Assembly (NCBI GenBank): GCA_018222605.1
Contig: JAAEZZ010000004.1
Span: 248,001 to 312,000 of the forward strand
DNA: 64,000 bases
Direction: 5' to 3'
Origin: Alphaproteobacteria bacterium
Lineage (GTDB): Bacteria; Pseudomonadota; Alphaproteobacteria; Caulobacterales; Hyphomonadaceae
Positions 54,467 through 63,836 of this stretch are shown piece after piece (within the stretch, counting starts at the first letter, position 1; every line of letters starts with the position of its first letter). The position numbers and the translations under genes are program-made. The notes beneath the pieces were generated by a model. It had not been told where the DNA came from. It made no database searches and saw only the letters and a program-made list of their open reading frames with translations.

Positions 54467-57367
54467 ATGAAACCGTTCAAATACATGCTGATGGCTGGCG
54501 CAGCTGCAGGCCTGCTGGCCGCCTGCGCGACACCGGAAACCGAACTCACAGAGACGGTCACTGTGGAGCGCGACACCCCGGAAACCGCACCTGATGAGAC
54601 CGAGGAAACCGAAAGCGGCGAGTTCAAGCTGGACTATGAAAAGTTCACCCTGGACAACGGACTGGAAGTTGTCCTGAACGTTGACCGGTCAGATCCCATC
54701 GTCGCCTTCTCAACCGTGGTGCACGTCGGTTCCAACCGCGAAAAGCCGGGCCGCACAGGCTTTGCCCACTTCTTTGAGCACATGTCCTTCAATGATTCCG
54801 AAAACGTGCCACGCGGCTGGAACCGCAAGGCCATTCCGGAATGGGGTGGCCAGCGCAATGGCGGCACCTGGAGCGACGGCACGATCTATTACGAAGTCGT
54901 ACCCACGGACGCTTTCGACAAGATCCTCTGGATCGACTCTGACCGCCTTGGCTACATGATCAATACAGTCACCCAGGAAGCACTTGAGCGCGAAAAGCAG
55001 GTCGTCAAGAACGAGAAGCGCGAGCGCGTTGACAATGCACCCTATGGCTATACGCAGGAAGTGATCCGTAAAGCGCTGTATCCGGAAGGCCACCCCTATA
55101 GCTGGACCGTGATCGGCGCGCTGCCGGACCTGCAGGCCGCCACGCTTGAGGATGTGCAAGGCTTCTATGATGAGTATTACGGCGCAGCGAATGCCACGCT
55201 GGTCATCTCAGGCGATATCGACATTGAGGAGACTAAGGAGAAGGTGAAGCGCTGGTTCGGCGAGATCCGCTCTGGCGGTGATGTCGAGGCCCTGCCCCCG
55301 ATGCCGGTGACGCTGGAGGAAACAAAGTCCCTCTACTTTGAGGACAACTTCGCAACCCTCCCGGAACTGAGGATCACCTTCCCCACCGTTGAGGCCTACA
55401 GCAAGGACGAACAGGCACTGAACGTTCTGGCGCAGCTTCTGGCGGGCAGCAAGAATTCGCCGCTATATCGCACTGTCGTCGAGAAAGAAAAACTCGCACC
55501 GGATGTCAGGGGTTATAATAACAGTATGGAACTTGCGGGCGAATTCGTCCTGAGCGTCCGCGCAAATGCCGGTACGGATCTGGACGATGTGTATACCGCC
55601 ATCCAACAGGGCCTTGCTGAGTTTGAGGCAACCGGCGTAAACGAGACAGACCTTGCCCGCATCAAGGCGGAGCAGGAAACCATTTTGTACTCAAACCTGT
55701 CGACCGTCATGGGCAAGGCAATCCAGATGTCACAGGACAATGAGTTCGCGGGCGACCCGGCCTATGCCATCAAGTCCGCTGAATTGCTGCGGGACGTGAC
55801 GGCAGAAGACGTGATGGCCGCCTATGAAACCTACCTCAAAGCCAAACCCTCTGTAATCACCAGCTTCGTGCCGGAAGGCGAAGTTGAGCTCGCTCTGGAA
55901 GGCGCTGAACTGGCGACCGTCTGGATCGAGGAAGTGCGCAATGATGTGGCCGCTGAAGAGGTCAGTCAGGGCGAGGAAGCCGAGTATGAGCGCACGCCCT
56001 CCACGCATGACCGCTCTGAGCCGCCCTTCGGAGACCTGCCGCTGTTCGAGATGCCGTACATCTGGCATGCCACCCTGCCAAAGGATGTGGACCTGCTGGG
56101 CATTGAAAGCGACGAAATCCCGCTCGTCACGTTCGAAATCAGTTTTGATGGCGGCGCCTGGCTGGATCCGGCCGACAAGAAAGGCACGGCCAATTTGCTG
56201 GCCGAACTGATGAATGAAGGCACAGCCACGCGCACCCCGGCGGAGATGGAACAGGCGATCGGCCTGATCGGTTCCGGCATCACGGTCAGCGCGGATACGG
56301 ATGGAATCACGATCAGCGCAACCGCCCTGGCCCGTAATTTCGAGGACACGGTGGATCTCGTGGAAGAAATCCTCGCAGCTCCGCGCTTCAAGTCTGAAGA
56401 CTTTGAGCGGATAAAAACCGCCACCCTGACAGAAATCCGCGACCGGGATGCCAACCCGACCGCGATTGCGTCACTGGCCTTCAACCGCCTGATCTATGGC
56501 GATGCGCATCCGCTCGGTACGTCCAGAAGCGGCACATTGGAAACAGTCGAAGACATCACCCTGGCAGACCTGCAGGCCGCCTATTCCACCCTGCTGAACA
56601 GTCACGCCACCGTACATGTCGTGGGGGATGTCTCCCCTGCCCGCGCCGAAGCGGCCTTCACCGGACTTGCAGACATCGTGCAAACCCAAGATGTCGACTT
56701 GCCGGAATACGCCATCCCCGCGCAAAATAATGCGGGCAAAGTGTTCTTCATTGATGTTCCAGACAGCAAACAAAGCGTCATCTTCGTCGGCAAGCTGACC
56801 GTTGCCTCAGACGAAGAGGACGCGCCGCGTGTCAGCTTCCTGAATGAAAAGCTTGGCGGCGGCATCAGCGGAGACCTTGCCCAGACACTCCGTATCGAGA
56901 AAGGCTACACTTATGGCGCCTATTCCTATATCTCTGACGGACATGTGAAACAGCCTTGGCGCGCCTATACCAGCGTGCGAGCCAATGCGACGCAGCCATC
57001 GCTGGAAATCATCCGTGAAATGATCAGGGACTATGGACTGACCTTTGACCAGGCCGCCGTCGACCTGACACAGAACAAGGTGTTGAAAGACAATACCCGC
57101 GCCTATGAAAGTCTCAGCGCCAAGCTAGGCATGCTCCGCATGATCAGCAAGTATGGCTTTGGGGATGACTATCTGGAAACAGAGCAGCAGGAATTGCTGT
57201 CCATGGAAGCAGACGATTTCAAATCACTGGCTGCCGAATATCTCAGCGAGCCGGAGATGGTATATGTCATCGTCGGAGACAAGGCGACCCAGTTCGACGC
57301 CGTGAAGGCCTTTGCGGGCGGAACGCTCACCGAGCTGGATATATATGGCGAAAAGATCGCCGAATAA
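54467..57367 (+). CDS. M16 family two-domain zinc metalloprotease (lipoprotein)
   Basis: This 966-residue protein starts at ATG 54467, with AGGGAAGGG upstream. The signal peptide ends in the lipobox LAAC (Cys20). The first M16 domain has the inverted zinc motif H101-F-F-E104-H105 and the third ligand region VVKNEKRERVDN. The second domain lacks HxxEH (it reads NLLAELMNEG), so only the first domain is catalytic, as in pitrilysin-type proteases. An acidic linker follows the lipobox. It is probably anchored in the envelope and degrades peptides. Confidence 0.92.
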   Translation: MKPFKYMLMAGAAAGLLAACATPETELTETVTVERDTPETAPDETEETESGEFKLDYEKFTLDNGLEVVLNVDRSDPIVAFSTVVHVGSNREKPGRTGFAHFFEHMSFNDSENVPRGWNRKAIPEWGGQRNGGTWSDGTIYYEVVPTDAFDKILWIDSDRLGYMINTVTQEALEREKQVVKNEKRERVDNAPYGYTQEVIRKALYPEGHPYSWTVIGALPDLQAATLEDVQGFYDEYYGAANATLVISGDIDIEETKEKVKRWFGEIRSGGDVEALPPMPVTLEETKSLYFEDNFATLPELRITFPTVEAYSKDEQALNVLAQLLAGSKNSPLYRTVVEKEKLAPDVRGYNNSMELAGEFVLSVRANAGTDLDDVYTAIQQGLAEFEATGVNETDLARIKAEQETILYSNLSTVMGKAIQMSQDNEFAGDPAYAIKSAELLRDVTAEDVMAAYETYLKAKPSVITSFVPEGEVELALEGAELATVWIEEVRNDVAAEEVSQGEEAEYERTPSTHDRSEPPFGDLPLFEMPYIWHATLPKDVDLLGIESDEIPLVTFEISFDGGAWLDPADKKGTANLLAELMNEGTATRTPAEMEQAIGLIGSGITVSADTDGITISATALARNFEDTVDLVEEILAAPRFKSEDFERIKTATLTEIRDRDANPTAIASLAFNRLIYGDAHPLGTSRSGTLETVEDITLADLQAAYSTLLNSHATVHVVGDVSPARAEAAFTGLADIVQTQDVDLPEYAIPAQNNAGKVFFIDVPDSKQSVIFVGKLTVASDEEDAPRVSFLNEKLGGGISGDLAQTLRIEKGYTYGAYSYISDGHVKQPWRAYTSVRANATQPSLEIIREMIRDYGLTFDQAAVDLTQNKVLKDNTRAYESLSAKLGMLRMISKYGFGDDYLETEQQELLSMEADDFKSLAAEYLSEPEMVYVIVGDKATQFDAVKAFAGGTLTELDIYGEKIAE

Positions 57368-57371
57368 AATC

Positions 57372-57430
57372 GAAAGGGCGGGCGGCCATTCTGCCGCTCG
57401 CCCTTTCTAGCCCTTCAGGTGCCCCTGAAG
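57372..57430. terminator. Terminator hairpins between convergent genes
   Basis: A 15-bp stem with one G-T pair (57372-57386 with 57393-57407) and a second 7-bp stem, CTTCAGG/CCTGAAG (57413-57430), lie between the protease gene and the convergent MlaC gene. The minus-strand side of the first has an ATTTTATT tail. Together they likely end transcripts from both sides. Confidence 0.7.
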
Positions 57431-57434
57431 CGTA

Positions 57435-57971
57435 TCAGGACTTCAGGGCCTTGATGGCGTCATCAATGGTCGCGTGCGGACGGTCCATGATGGCGGCAAT
57501 CTGGGCGCGCTGTTCAATGGCCAGCCACAGGCCGGCAACCTCAACATCCACCACGCGCCAGTCGTTATCTTTCTTGATCACGCGCCAGCGAACGGTTTCC
57601 GGATCTTCACCCGGACGGTCCACACGGGTTTCCACGATGGAGTCATCATCACCGCGATCCTTGGATCCCAGGATGGTGACTTTCGCGTCGCGGAACTGCT
57701 CACCATGCCCTTCCAGACTATCTAGCAGATAGTTCTCGAAAGCCTCGACAAAGCGAGCCCGCTCTTCCTCAGAGACGCGGCGCGCATGTTTGCCAAGCGT
57801 GAAATTCGCAACCGTGTCAATGTCGACAGACTGGCGGATAGCCTCGCGGCTTTTTACGGGATCGCCAATCTGGCTGGCGGCTCCTTCAATGACGGCTTCA
57901 GCCTCTGGACCGGCGGCGGCCGGCAAAGCCATCAGGGCCAAGGCAGTTGATGCAACAAGCGCACGAAACAT
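57435..57971 (-). CDS. MlaC/Ttg2D family periplasmic protein
   Basis: This 178-residue protein has a signal peptide (MFRALVASTALALMALPAAAG) and the MlaC-type middle region TVANFTLGKHARRVSEEERARFVEAFENYLLDSLE, then KVTILGSKDRGDD...VRWRVIKKDNDWRVVDVEVAGLW. Such proteins ferry phospholipids between the MlaA and MlaFEDB complexes; HpnM relatives accompany hopanoid genes. No other mla or hpn gene is nearby, so its system is unclear. Confidence 0.85.
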   Translation of the reverse strand: MFRALVASTALALMALPAAAGPEAEAVIEGAASQIGDPVKSREAIRQSVDIDTVANFTLGKHARRVSEEERARFVEAFENYLLDSLEGHGEQFRDAKVTILGSKDRGDDDSIVETRVDRPGEDPETVRWRVIKKDNDWRVVDVEVAGLWLAIEQRAQIAAIMDRPHATIDDAIKALKS

Positions 57972-58006
57972 GAGAACAATCCTTCTGCATTATCTCTTAT
58001 CGTGCC

Positions 58007-58165
58007 CTATCTATGTTCGACCTTGCCCTTTTGTTCCCCGGCAATCAGGATAGTGCTTATGCGCGATGAGCATGAAACCGGCATCTGGCGGCCGATCAGC
58101 AGCTCACCGTTAAGACGGATAACCTTATAGGCCGGGGCCCGGCAGGACAGGATGGCTGGGTACAT
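58007..58165 (-). CDS. Possible small basic protein
   Basis: A 52-residue frame from ATG 58165 is preceded by AGAGGAGAAG, a good ribosome-binding site. The product has two Cys and a basic C-terminus (LIAGEQKGKVEHR). No family is recognised. It could be a genuine small protein in the otherwise gene-free 57972-58317 interval; the call rests on the ribosome-binding site alone. Confidence 0.35.
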   Translation of the reverse strand: MYPAILSCRAPAYKVIRLNGELLIGRQMPVSCSSRISTILIAGEQKGKVEHR

Positions 58166-58317
58166 GAAACTTCTCCTCTGAACCGAGAAGTGCAAACCCC
58201 ATACCACGCGCCACAGAGCGCGAATCTGCCATGAATACAGGCGAACAAGCGCGCCATGTGAGGGGGCTGGCTACCTCAGCGGCCCCATGAAACCCGGTTT
58301 TGGCACAGTCCGGAAGG

Positions 58318-58404
58318 TGGTGCGGGCGGCCGGGATTGAACCGGCAAGGCCTTGCGGCCGACGGATTTTAAGTCCGTTGCGTTTACCAATTTCGCCACGC
58401 CCGC
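58318..58404 (-). tRNA. tRNA-Leu (TAA)
   Basis: The minus strand folds as an 87-nt class II tRNA. The acceptor GCGGGCG/CGCCCGC has discriminator A and an encoded CCA. The D-arm has TGGCGAAATTGGTAAACGC, the anticodon stem-loop ACGGA-CTTAAAA-TCCGT gives anticodon TAA, and a variable arm and GGTTCAATCCC T-arm follow. It reads TTA and TTG codons. Confidence 0.96.
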
Positions 58405-58486
58405 GCAGCAAAAACTGGACATAACGGGTTTTGCCCGGGGATGCTATGTGTCATCGAACAAACTTGCAGGTAGAGGGTTATTCGAG

Positions 58487-58933
58487 ATGAAAATTGCACT
58501 TCCCGCAATCTGGTTTGTCTTGGGGGCACTGGTCTTTGTGGCCGCTATCGGCATCTCCGGCGTGGCCGTTCCACAGGAAACCATCCCCAGCATGCTGGCC
58601 ATGAACATGCCAGTCGCTGTGTTGACCCTCACACTCTGCATAGGCGTTGGCCTTGCCTATATGCTGGCCCTCAAAATACGCCCCTCGACACCTCTGATCG
58701 TGTTTGGCGTCCTGCACCTTGTCGCAATGTCACTCAGTCAGGTGTCTGTCACGATGGGCAGTTTCGTGCGCCAGAAGCTGATGTATGAGTCCATGTCCAT
58801 GCCGGACGGCACACAATTGATGAGCGTCTATTACTCCGGGGCCTCTCTGCTGGCCTTTCTCGGGTGGATCTTCTTCATTGTCGCGATGATCATCGCGCTG
58901 AATACCAAGCCACCCGTGCAAGACACCTTTTAG
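58487..58933 (+). CDS. Four-helix membrane protein, unknown
   Basis: This 148-residue product has four hydrophobic segments (about 5-25, 35-57, 65-85, 118-140) and a short polar loop between 3 and 4. The ATG at 58487 is preferred because upstream codons overlap the tRNA gene. No family is recognised. It converges with the thiolase gene; the stops overlap by 4 bp. Confidence 0.65.
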   Translation: MKIALPAIWFVLGALVFVAAIGISGVAVPQETIPSMLAMNMPVAVLTLTLCIGVGLAYMLALKIRPSTPLIVFGVLHLVAMSLSQVSVTMGSFVRQKLMYESMSMPDGTQLMSVYYSGASLLAFLGWIFFIVAMIIALNTKPPVQDTF

Positions 58934-60141
58934 CTCACCCGTTCAAACACGGCTGCAAGCCCCTGCCCGCCGCCAATACACATCGTCTCCAGACCATACC
59001 GCGCCTCGCGGCGTTCCATCTCGCGCAGCAGAGTCGTCAGGATGCGCACGCCCGTACAGCCGACCGGATGGCCGAGCGAAATGCCGGAGCCATTGACGTT
59101 CAGCCGCTCCATGTCGCTGTCAGTCATCTCCAGAGCTTTGATGCAGGCGAGCACCTGCGCGGCGAAGGCCTCGTTCAGCTCAATCAGATCAATGTCCTTC
59201 ATTTCAAGGCCCGCTGTTTTCAGCGCCTTCTGAGAGGACGGAACCGGGCCAATGCCCATGACTTCCGGCCCAACCCCGGCCACAGACCATGAGACGAGCC
59301 GGCCCAGCGGCTTCAGCCCGTATTTATCGGCGACTTCCCGCGTGCAGACAATGCAGGCGGCCGCGCCATCATTCTGGCCAGAGGCATTGCCCGCTGTAAC
59401 GGTCGCCTGATCATCCACCCTGCCCCGAATGGCACGCAGCGTGGAAAGCTTCTCCAGCGAGGAATCCGGACGGATATGCTCATCCGAATCTACCAGCGTG
59501 TCAGCCTTGCGGCCTTTCACTGTGTACGGAATGATCTCCTCGGCAAACTTGCCAGCCTTCTGCGCCGCTGCTGCTTTCATGTGGGAGTGATAGGCGAATT
59601 CGTCCTGCGCCTCGCGCGCGATCTGATATTCCTTACGCAGGTTTTCTGCCGTCTCGATCATGCCGCCCGGCACGGGATGGTGCTTGCCGCCAGCGGTATA
59701 GCGCCCGCGTGACAGGCCATCATGCAGCATCAGGCCATCACCCTTCAGGCCCCAGCGCATGTCGATGGAGAAGAAAGGCGCATTGGACATGCTCTCTGCT
59801 CCGCCAGCGATCACGACATCATTGGCACCGGTCGCAACTTGCATGATGGCATTGATCACCGCCTGCAGGCCGGAGCCACAACGCCGGTCAATCTGATAGC
59901 CTCCCGTCGATGTCGTCAGCCCGGCGTCCAGAGCGATCATGCGCCCAAAGGCCGGGGCCTCCATCGTCGGATAACATTGCGCGAAGATGCAGTCTTCCAC
60001 CAGCTCGGCTGGCAGCTTCGTCCGCGTCATCAGCTCACTGACAACATGCGCCGCCAGTTCGTGGGCGTGGACTGTCTTGAAGCTGCCCCCGAAACCACCG
60101 ACCGCCGTGCGGACCGGCTCACAGATTACAACGTCTCTCAT
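58930..60141 (-). CDS. Acetyl-CoA C-acyltransferase (thiolase)
   Basis: This 403-residue thiolase has acyl-accepting Cys88 in DRRCGSGLQAV, the NVNGSGISLGHPVGCTG loop with the catalytic His, and the second Cys in MCIGGGQGLA. It is either a degradative thiolase (3-ketoacyl-CoA cleavage) or a biosynthetic acetoacetyl-CoA thiolase; sequence alone does not decide. The crotonase gene lies 15 bp upstream on the same strand, and together they suggest fatty-acid or branched-chain acyl-CoA oxidation. Confidence 0.93.
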   Translation of the reverse strand: MRDVVICEPVRTAVGGFGGSFKTVHAHELAAHVVSELMTRTKLPAELVEDCIFAQCYPTMEAPAFGRMIALDAGLTTSTGGYQIDRRCGSGLQAVINAIMQVATGANDVVIAGGAESMSNAPFFSIDMRWGLKGDGLMLHDGLSRGRYTAGGKHHPVPGGMIETAENLRKEYQIAREAQDEFAYHSHMKAAAAQKAGKFAEEIIPYTVKGRKADTLVDSDEHIRPDSSLEKLSTLRAIRGRVDDQATVTAGNASGQNDGAAACIVCTREVADKYGLKPLGRLVSWSVAGVGPEVMGIGPVPSSQKALKTAGLEMKDIDLIELNEAFAAQVLACIKALEMTDSDMERLNVNGSGISLGHPVGCTGVRILTTLLREMERREARYGLETMCIGGGQGLAAVFERVS

Positions 60142-60156
60142 GGCACCTATCTCCTA

Positions 60157-60939
60157 TCAGCCCTGCTGGCCGCGGCCGCGTTCAGTTACCTGCTTGCGGG
60201 CCTCTTCAACCGCATCCGCAGTCACGGATTCCGAGTGCGCAATCGACCGGCGCAGCTCTTCCTTCATGCCCTCGGCGAAGGACATGCCAAAGCCGTCATC
60301 TATCAGGGCCTTGTACTGCTTCAGCAGATCCGGCTGTGTACTGCACATATCATGCGCCAGTTTCATGGCGTGCGGGATCAGTTCGTCAGACGGATAGACG
60401 CGGTTCACCAGGCCCCAGCGCTCTGCCGTGTGGGCGTCCAGGAAGTTGCCGCTGAACGACAATTCCTTGGCGCGGCTGATGCCGATCAGACGGGACAGTT
60501 TCTGCGACAGGCCCCAGCCCGGCACGATGCCGACGCGGGCATGGGTGTCGGCAAACTTTGCATGTTCGGAGGCCAGCAGCACATCGCACATCAGCGCCAG
60601 CTCAAACCCGCCAGTAATCGCAAAGCCATTGATCGCGCCGATGATCGGCCATGGATACTCTTTCAGCGCGCGGGCCATATCGATGGATTTGGAATCCTCA
60701 TCTGCACCGAGGGCAAAGCCGGTCTGGCCCGCTTCCTTGAGGTCGATCCCCGCCGTGAAGGCGCGGCCAGAGCCGGTCAGCACAACGGCGCGCACATCTT
60801 CATCATCCTTCAGCTCTGTGAACACGCGGACAATCTCGGCGCGCAGGGCGCGGCTCAGGGCATTCAGCGCATCGGGACGGTTCAGCGTGACCAGAGCCAC
60901 CGGGCCATCGCGCTCAACGAGTACTATTTCTTCTGACAT
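60157..60939 (-). CDS. Enoyl-CoA hydratase/isomerase family protein
   Basis: This 260-residue crotonase-fold protein has the oxyanion-hole segments TGSGRAFTAGIDLKE and NGFAITGGFELALMCD, with the first catalytic Glu kept. The second Glu position reads ADTHARVGIVPGW, so His stands where Glu164 is in crotonase. This THARVG subclass is widespread, but the change makes classical hydration less certain. It is the first gene of the thiolase pair and has an AGGAGG site at its start. Confidence 0.87.
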   Translation of the reverse strand: MSEEIVLVERDGPVALVTLNRPDALNALSRALRAEIVRVFTELKDDEDVRAVVLTGSGRAFTAGIDLKEAGQTGFALGADEDSKSIDMARALKEYPWPIIGAINGFAITGGFELALMCDVLLASEHAKFADTHARVGIVPGWGLSQKLSRLIGISRAKELSFSGNFLDAHTAERWGLVNRVYPSDELIPHAMKLAHDMCSTQPDLLKQYKALIDDGFGMSFAEGMKEELRRSIAHSESVTADAVEEARKQVTERGRGQQG

Positions 60940-61011
60940 GCAATTTCCTCCTGCTACCTCTTTCTATTAGGGGCCAGAGCGAACTGACGCCATGCCTGAC
61001 GTTGCGGCGTA

Positions 61012-61500
61012 TTATCCGGACTTTCTGCGACGGACCCAGTTCACAATGGCAATCAGCAGCGCCACAAGAGCAATCCCTGCGGCCAGAAAGAACAAGCCAA
61101 ACTTCAAAGGCGTCAGCCAGTCCTTGGCATCCAGCGCATCTGCTGCGCCGGACAGGGCCAGCGCCTGCACCATGTTCTCCGTCAGATCGACCACCACAAC
61201 GGCCAGCGCTGGCAAGGCGGCCAGCCTGCCATAGCGCCCGAGAAAACGCAGCGCCAAACCGGCAAACAGCGCGCCATAAGCCAGCGGGTAAGCGGTATCC
61301 AGCAGAACCGTCACCCAGAAATGCGCGCTGCGCTGGGCGTCCGTCATACTGGCGATCAAAGCGCGGGAGGCCTCACCGCCATCCAGCGTATCAAGATACG
61401 CGCCCCCAATAGCGCCGCTGAAGATGCCAAATCCAACACCGATCAGAAGGAACAGAATGAAACTGCTCCATAGAACCGGGGTGCGGGTCAGGAATGCCAT
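61012..61500 (-). CDS. Four-helix membrane protein, coupled to the CinA-domain gene
   Basis: This 162-residue protein has four membrane segments (about 10-32, 60-85, 93-113, 130-155). No family is recognised. Its ATG overlaps the stop codon of the upstream gene by one base (TGATG at 61498-61502), so translation is coupled. It ends with a basic tail (NWVRRRKSG). Confidence 0.7.
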   Translation of the reverse strand: MAFLTRTPVLWSSFILFLLIGVGFGIFSGAIGGAYLDTLDGGEASRALIASMTDAQRSAHFWVTVLLDTAYPLAYGALFAGLALRFLGRYGRLAALPALAVVVVDLTENMVQALALSGAADALDAKDWLTPLKFGLFFLAAGIALVALLIAIVNWVRRRKSG

Positions 61501-62270
61501 CAGCCGGTCTCCTCCAGCCGCTCGGCCTGCACGCCGCAGGCTTTGACGATCTCTTCCAACCCGTCCGCCGCCACTTTCAGCAACGCCTCATCTGTCGCGC
61601 GGGCCACCAGATGGACACCGCTATCTGTCATGCTGACAAACCAGGGATAGGAGCCGAGCGAAACCTCCGGCATTTCCTTTGCCAGCGCGCCCAGCGGCTC
61701 GGCAATGTCGCCTTCTCGCAGGCCCCTGCCCCGAATCGTTACCTTGTGGACCACCGCGCCCGTCTCAAGCCGCGGGCCAATATCTTCCAGCATCGCCCGG
61801 GCGACGGAAGGCACGCCGGCCAAGGTAAAGACATTCCCGGTCTGAAATCCCGGTGCACCGGAGACGGGGTTCTCCACAATGCTCGCCCCATGCGGCACGC
61901 GCGCCATGCGGCGACGGGCGGGCGTGTATTCCGTGCCCATCTCGCGGTAACGCTCAGCCAGCATGGCCGTCACTTCAGGATGCTCTGAAATGCCGACGCC
62001 GAACGCCTTTGCAATTGCGTCTGCCGTGATGTCATCATGGGTTGGGCCTATGCCGCCGGTCGTGAAGACATAGGTATATTTCGCCCGCAGCGCGTTCACC
62101 GCATCGACGATTTCGTCCTCAATATCCGGCACAATCCGCGTTTCGCGTACTGGAATCCCGAGCGGTGCCAGATAGCTGGCAATCTGTTGCAGATTGATGT
62201 CGCGCGTGCGGCCCGACAGCAATTCATCGCCAATCAGAAGGACGGCGGCAGTGGGGGCTGATTTGGTCAT
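61500..62270 (-). CDS. CinA N-terminal/MoaB-type molybdopterin-binding domain protein
   Basis: This 256-residue protein shows LIGDELLSGRTRDINLQQIASYL, the TTGGIGPTHDDITADAIA phosphate-binding core and LAGVPSVARAML, marks of the CinA N-terminal (COG1058) and MoaB/MogA family. The C-terminal nicotinamide-nucleotide amidase domain of full-length CinA is absent. Members hydrolyse ADP-ribose or have unknown nucleotide roles. It is coupled by a one-base overlap to the membrane-protein gene. Confidence 0.88.
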   Translation of the reverse strand: MTKSAPTAAVLLIGDELLSGRTRDINLQQIASYLAPLGIPVRETRIVPDIEDEIVDAVNALRAKYTYVFTTGGIGPTHDDITADAIAKAFGVGISEHPEVTAMLAERYREMGTEYTPARRRMARVPHGASIVENPVSGAPGFQTGNVFTLAGVPSVARAMLEDIGPRLETGAVVHKVTIRGRGLREGDIAEPLGALAKEMPEVSLGSYPWFVSMTDSGVHLVARATDEALLKVAADGLEEIVKACGVQAERLEETG

Positions 62271-62293
62271 CCCGCCACTTTGCCCAGACTGGC

Positions 62294-63637
62294 CTATTCT
62301 TCAAGCGCCTCATAGACCAGCCGCATCGATTCCGCGCGGAAATCGGCGGTCTCGCTGGGTAAAGCGCCGAAGCGCTGAATCATGCCAATGAAGAAAAGAT
62401 CATTCTCCGGGTCGATCCAGAACCATGTCCCTGCGGCGCCGCCCCAATAATAAGTCCCCTTCCCTGCAGGAGACTTCATCGCGACTGGGTCGGTGATGAT
62501 TCCGAAATCCAGCCCGAATTTGTGCTGCTGCATGCTCTCCGGCCCGGCCAATGTGCCGTCAATGCCAATGCCGAGCCCCTCGGGCAACTGGTCAGACCGC
62601 ATCATCAGGACGGTTTCCGGCTTCAGCACGCGGTGCCCGCTCAGTGTGCCGCCATTCAGCATCATCTGGCAAAAGCGGGCATAGTCATCCATCGAGGAAA
62701 TCAGGCCGCCTCCGCCGGATTCGAACGGGATCGTCTCTTTCCTGAACTTCAAATTCTCGCTGTAGAGCGGGATGAATTTCCCATCCTCAGGCGAATAGAA
62801 CATCACATCTGCCAGGCGGTCATATTCGGCCTCCGGCACATAAAAGCCGGTATCGTCCATGTTCAGAGACGTGAAGATATTGGCCTTCAGATAGTCTCCG
62901 AAAGACATTCCGGAGAATTTCTCGACCAGATAGCCCTGCACATCCACAGCGGCGGAATAATACCATTTCGTGCCTGGCTCATAGAGCAGCGGAATGCCCG
63001 CCACCTTGTCGATGAAGGTCTCCAGGTCCGGCGCTCTCAGAACCTCCTGCACGCGGAATTGCTCATTGGCATAATCGTCTCCACCCAACCCATAGGCAAA
63101 GCCGGCCGTGTGGCTCATCAGTTCGCGCATCGTGGCCGGACGCTGCAAGTCTTTCAGCTTCGGCGTCCCGTCTTCATTCATCCCGTCCAGAACTTTCAGC
63201 TTCTCGAACTCGGGAATGTACTTCGTAATCGGATCATCCAGGGAGAACTTGCCCTGCTCATACAGCTGCATCAGGGCGACGCCGGTGATCGGCTTCGACA
63301 TGGAATAGATGCGATACAGCGTATCGGGCTTCACCGGCGCGCCGGTTTCCACATCGCGCACACCATAGCCGCCATATTGCACGACCTGTCCGTCCTTCAC
63401 GAGCAGGGTCTGCATGCCGATCACGCTGCCCTCATCGACAAAGGCCTGCATCCGGTCAGCCAGCGCCTGCAGGCCTGCGGCATCAAAATCATCCGCTGGC
63501 TGGACAGCGGCCAGGGTCGGCCAGCTCTCCGGCAGGGAAGTTTCCTGCGCCGTCGGGGCGCTTGAACACGCTCCCAGCAGAACCATCGCGGCGCTGCACG
63601 CCAGCAGGCGTCTCCGGCAGGACTGGATTATGGACAT
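62294..63637 (-). CDS. Beta-lactamase family serine hydrolase, lipoprotein
   Basis: This 447-residue protein starts at ATG 63637, with GGGGAA six nt upstream. The lipobox LLGAC places the lipid on Cys24. The active site is S112-M-S-K115 (S-x-x-K), with a Tyr in KWYYSAAVD as the second motif and WGGAAG in place of the K-T-G triad. This is the class C beta-lactamase/esterase EstB/DD-peptidase clan, which includes many esterases; resistance is not implied. Confidence 0.9.
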   Translation of the reverse strand: MSIIQSCRRRLLACSAAMVLLGACSSAPTAQETSLPESWPTLAAVQPADDFDAAGLQALADRMQAFVDEGSVIGMQTLLVKDGQVVQYGGYGVRDVETGAPVKPDTLYRIYSMSKPITGVALMQLYEQGKFSLDDPITKYIPEFEKLKVLDGMNEDGTPKLKDLQRPATMRELMSHTAGFAYGLGGDDYANEQFRVQEVLRAPDLETFIDKVAGIPLLYEPGTKWYYSAAVDVQGYLVEKFSGMSFGDYLKANIFTSLNMDDTGFYVPEAEYDRLADVMFYSPEDGKFIPLYSENLKFRKETIPFESGGGGLISSMDDYARFCQMMLNGGTLSGHRVLKPETVLMMRSDQLPEGLGIGIDGTLAGPESMQQHKFGLDFGIITDPVAMKSPAGKGTYYWGGAAGTWFWIDPENDLFFIGMIQRFGALPSETADFRAESMRLVYEALEE

Positions 63638-63836
63638 CGGCATTTCCCCATGAGTTTCTATGATAACAACCACACCCTTATTTTGGCGCTCAACTTCGGC
63701 AAGCACTATTTCAATCTGCTCCTTCCGATGCAGCAGACATGGCCCCTGCCCGGAACGTTGCGCCATGGCGCGCATTGATTCCACGAAACCCTGCCTAGCG
63801 CAGATTTGTGAAACCTGTTTATCGAAAGGACACGCC

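Noticed and set aside
62294..63637. Antibiotic-resistance beta-lactamase
   Set aside because: The S-x-x-K and Tyr motifs are those of the wider class C/esterase clan, and the K-T-G triad is replaced by WGG. Resistance cannot be claimed.
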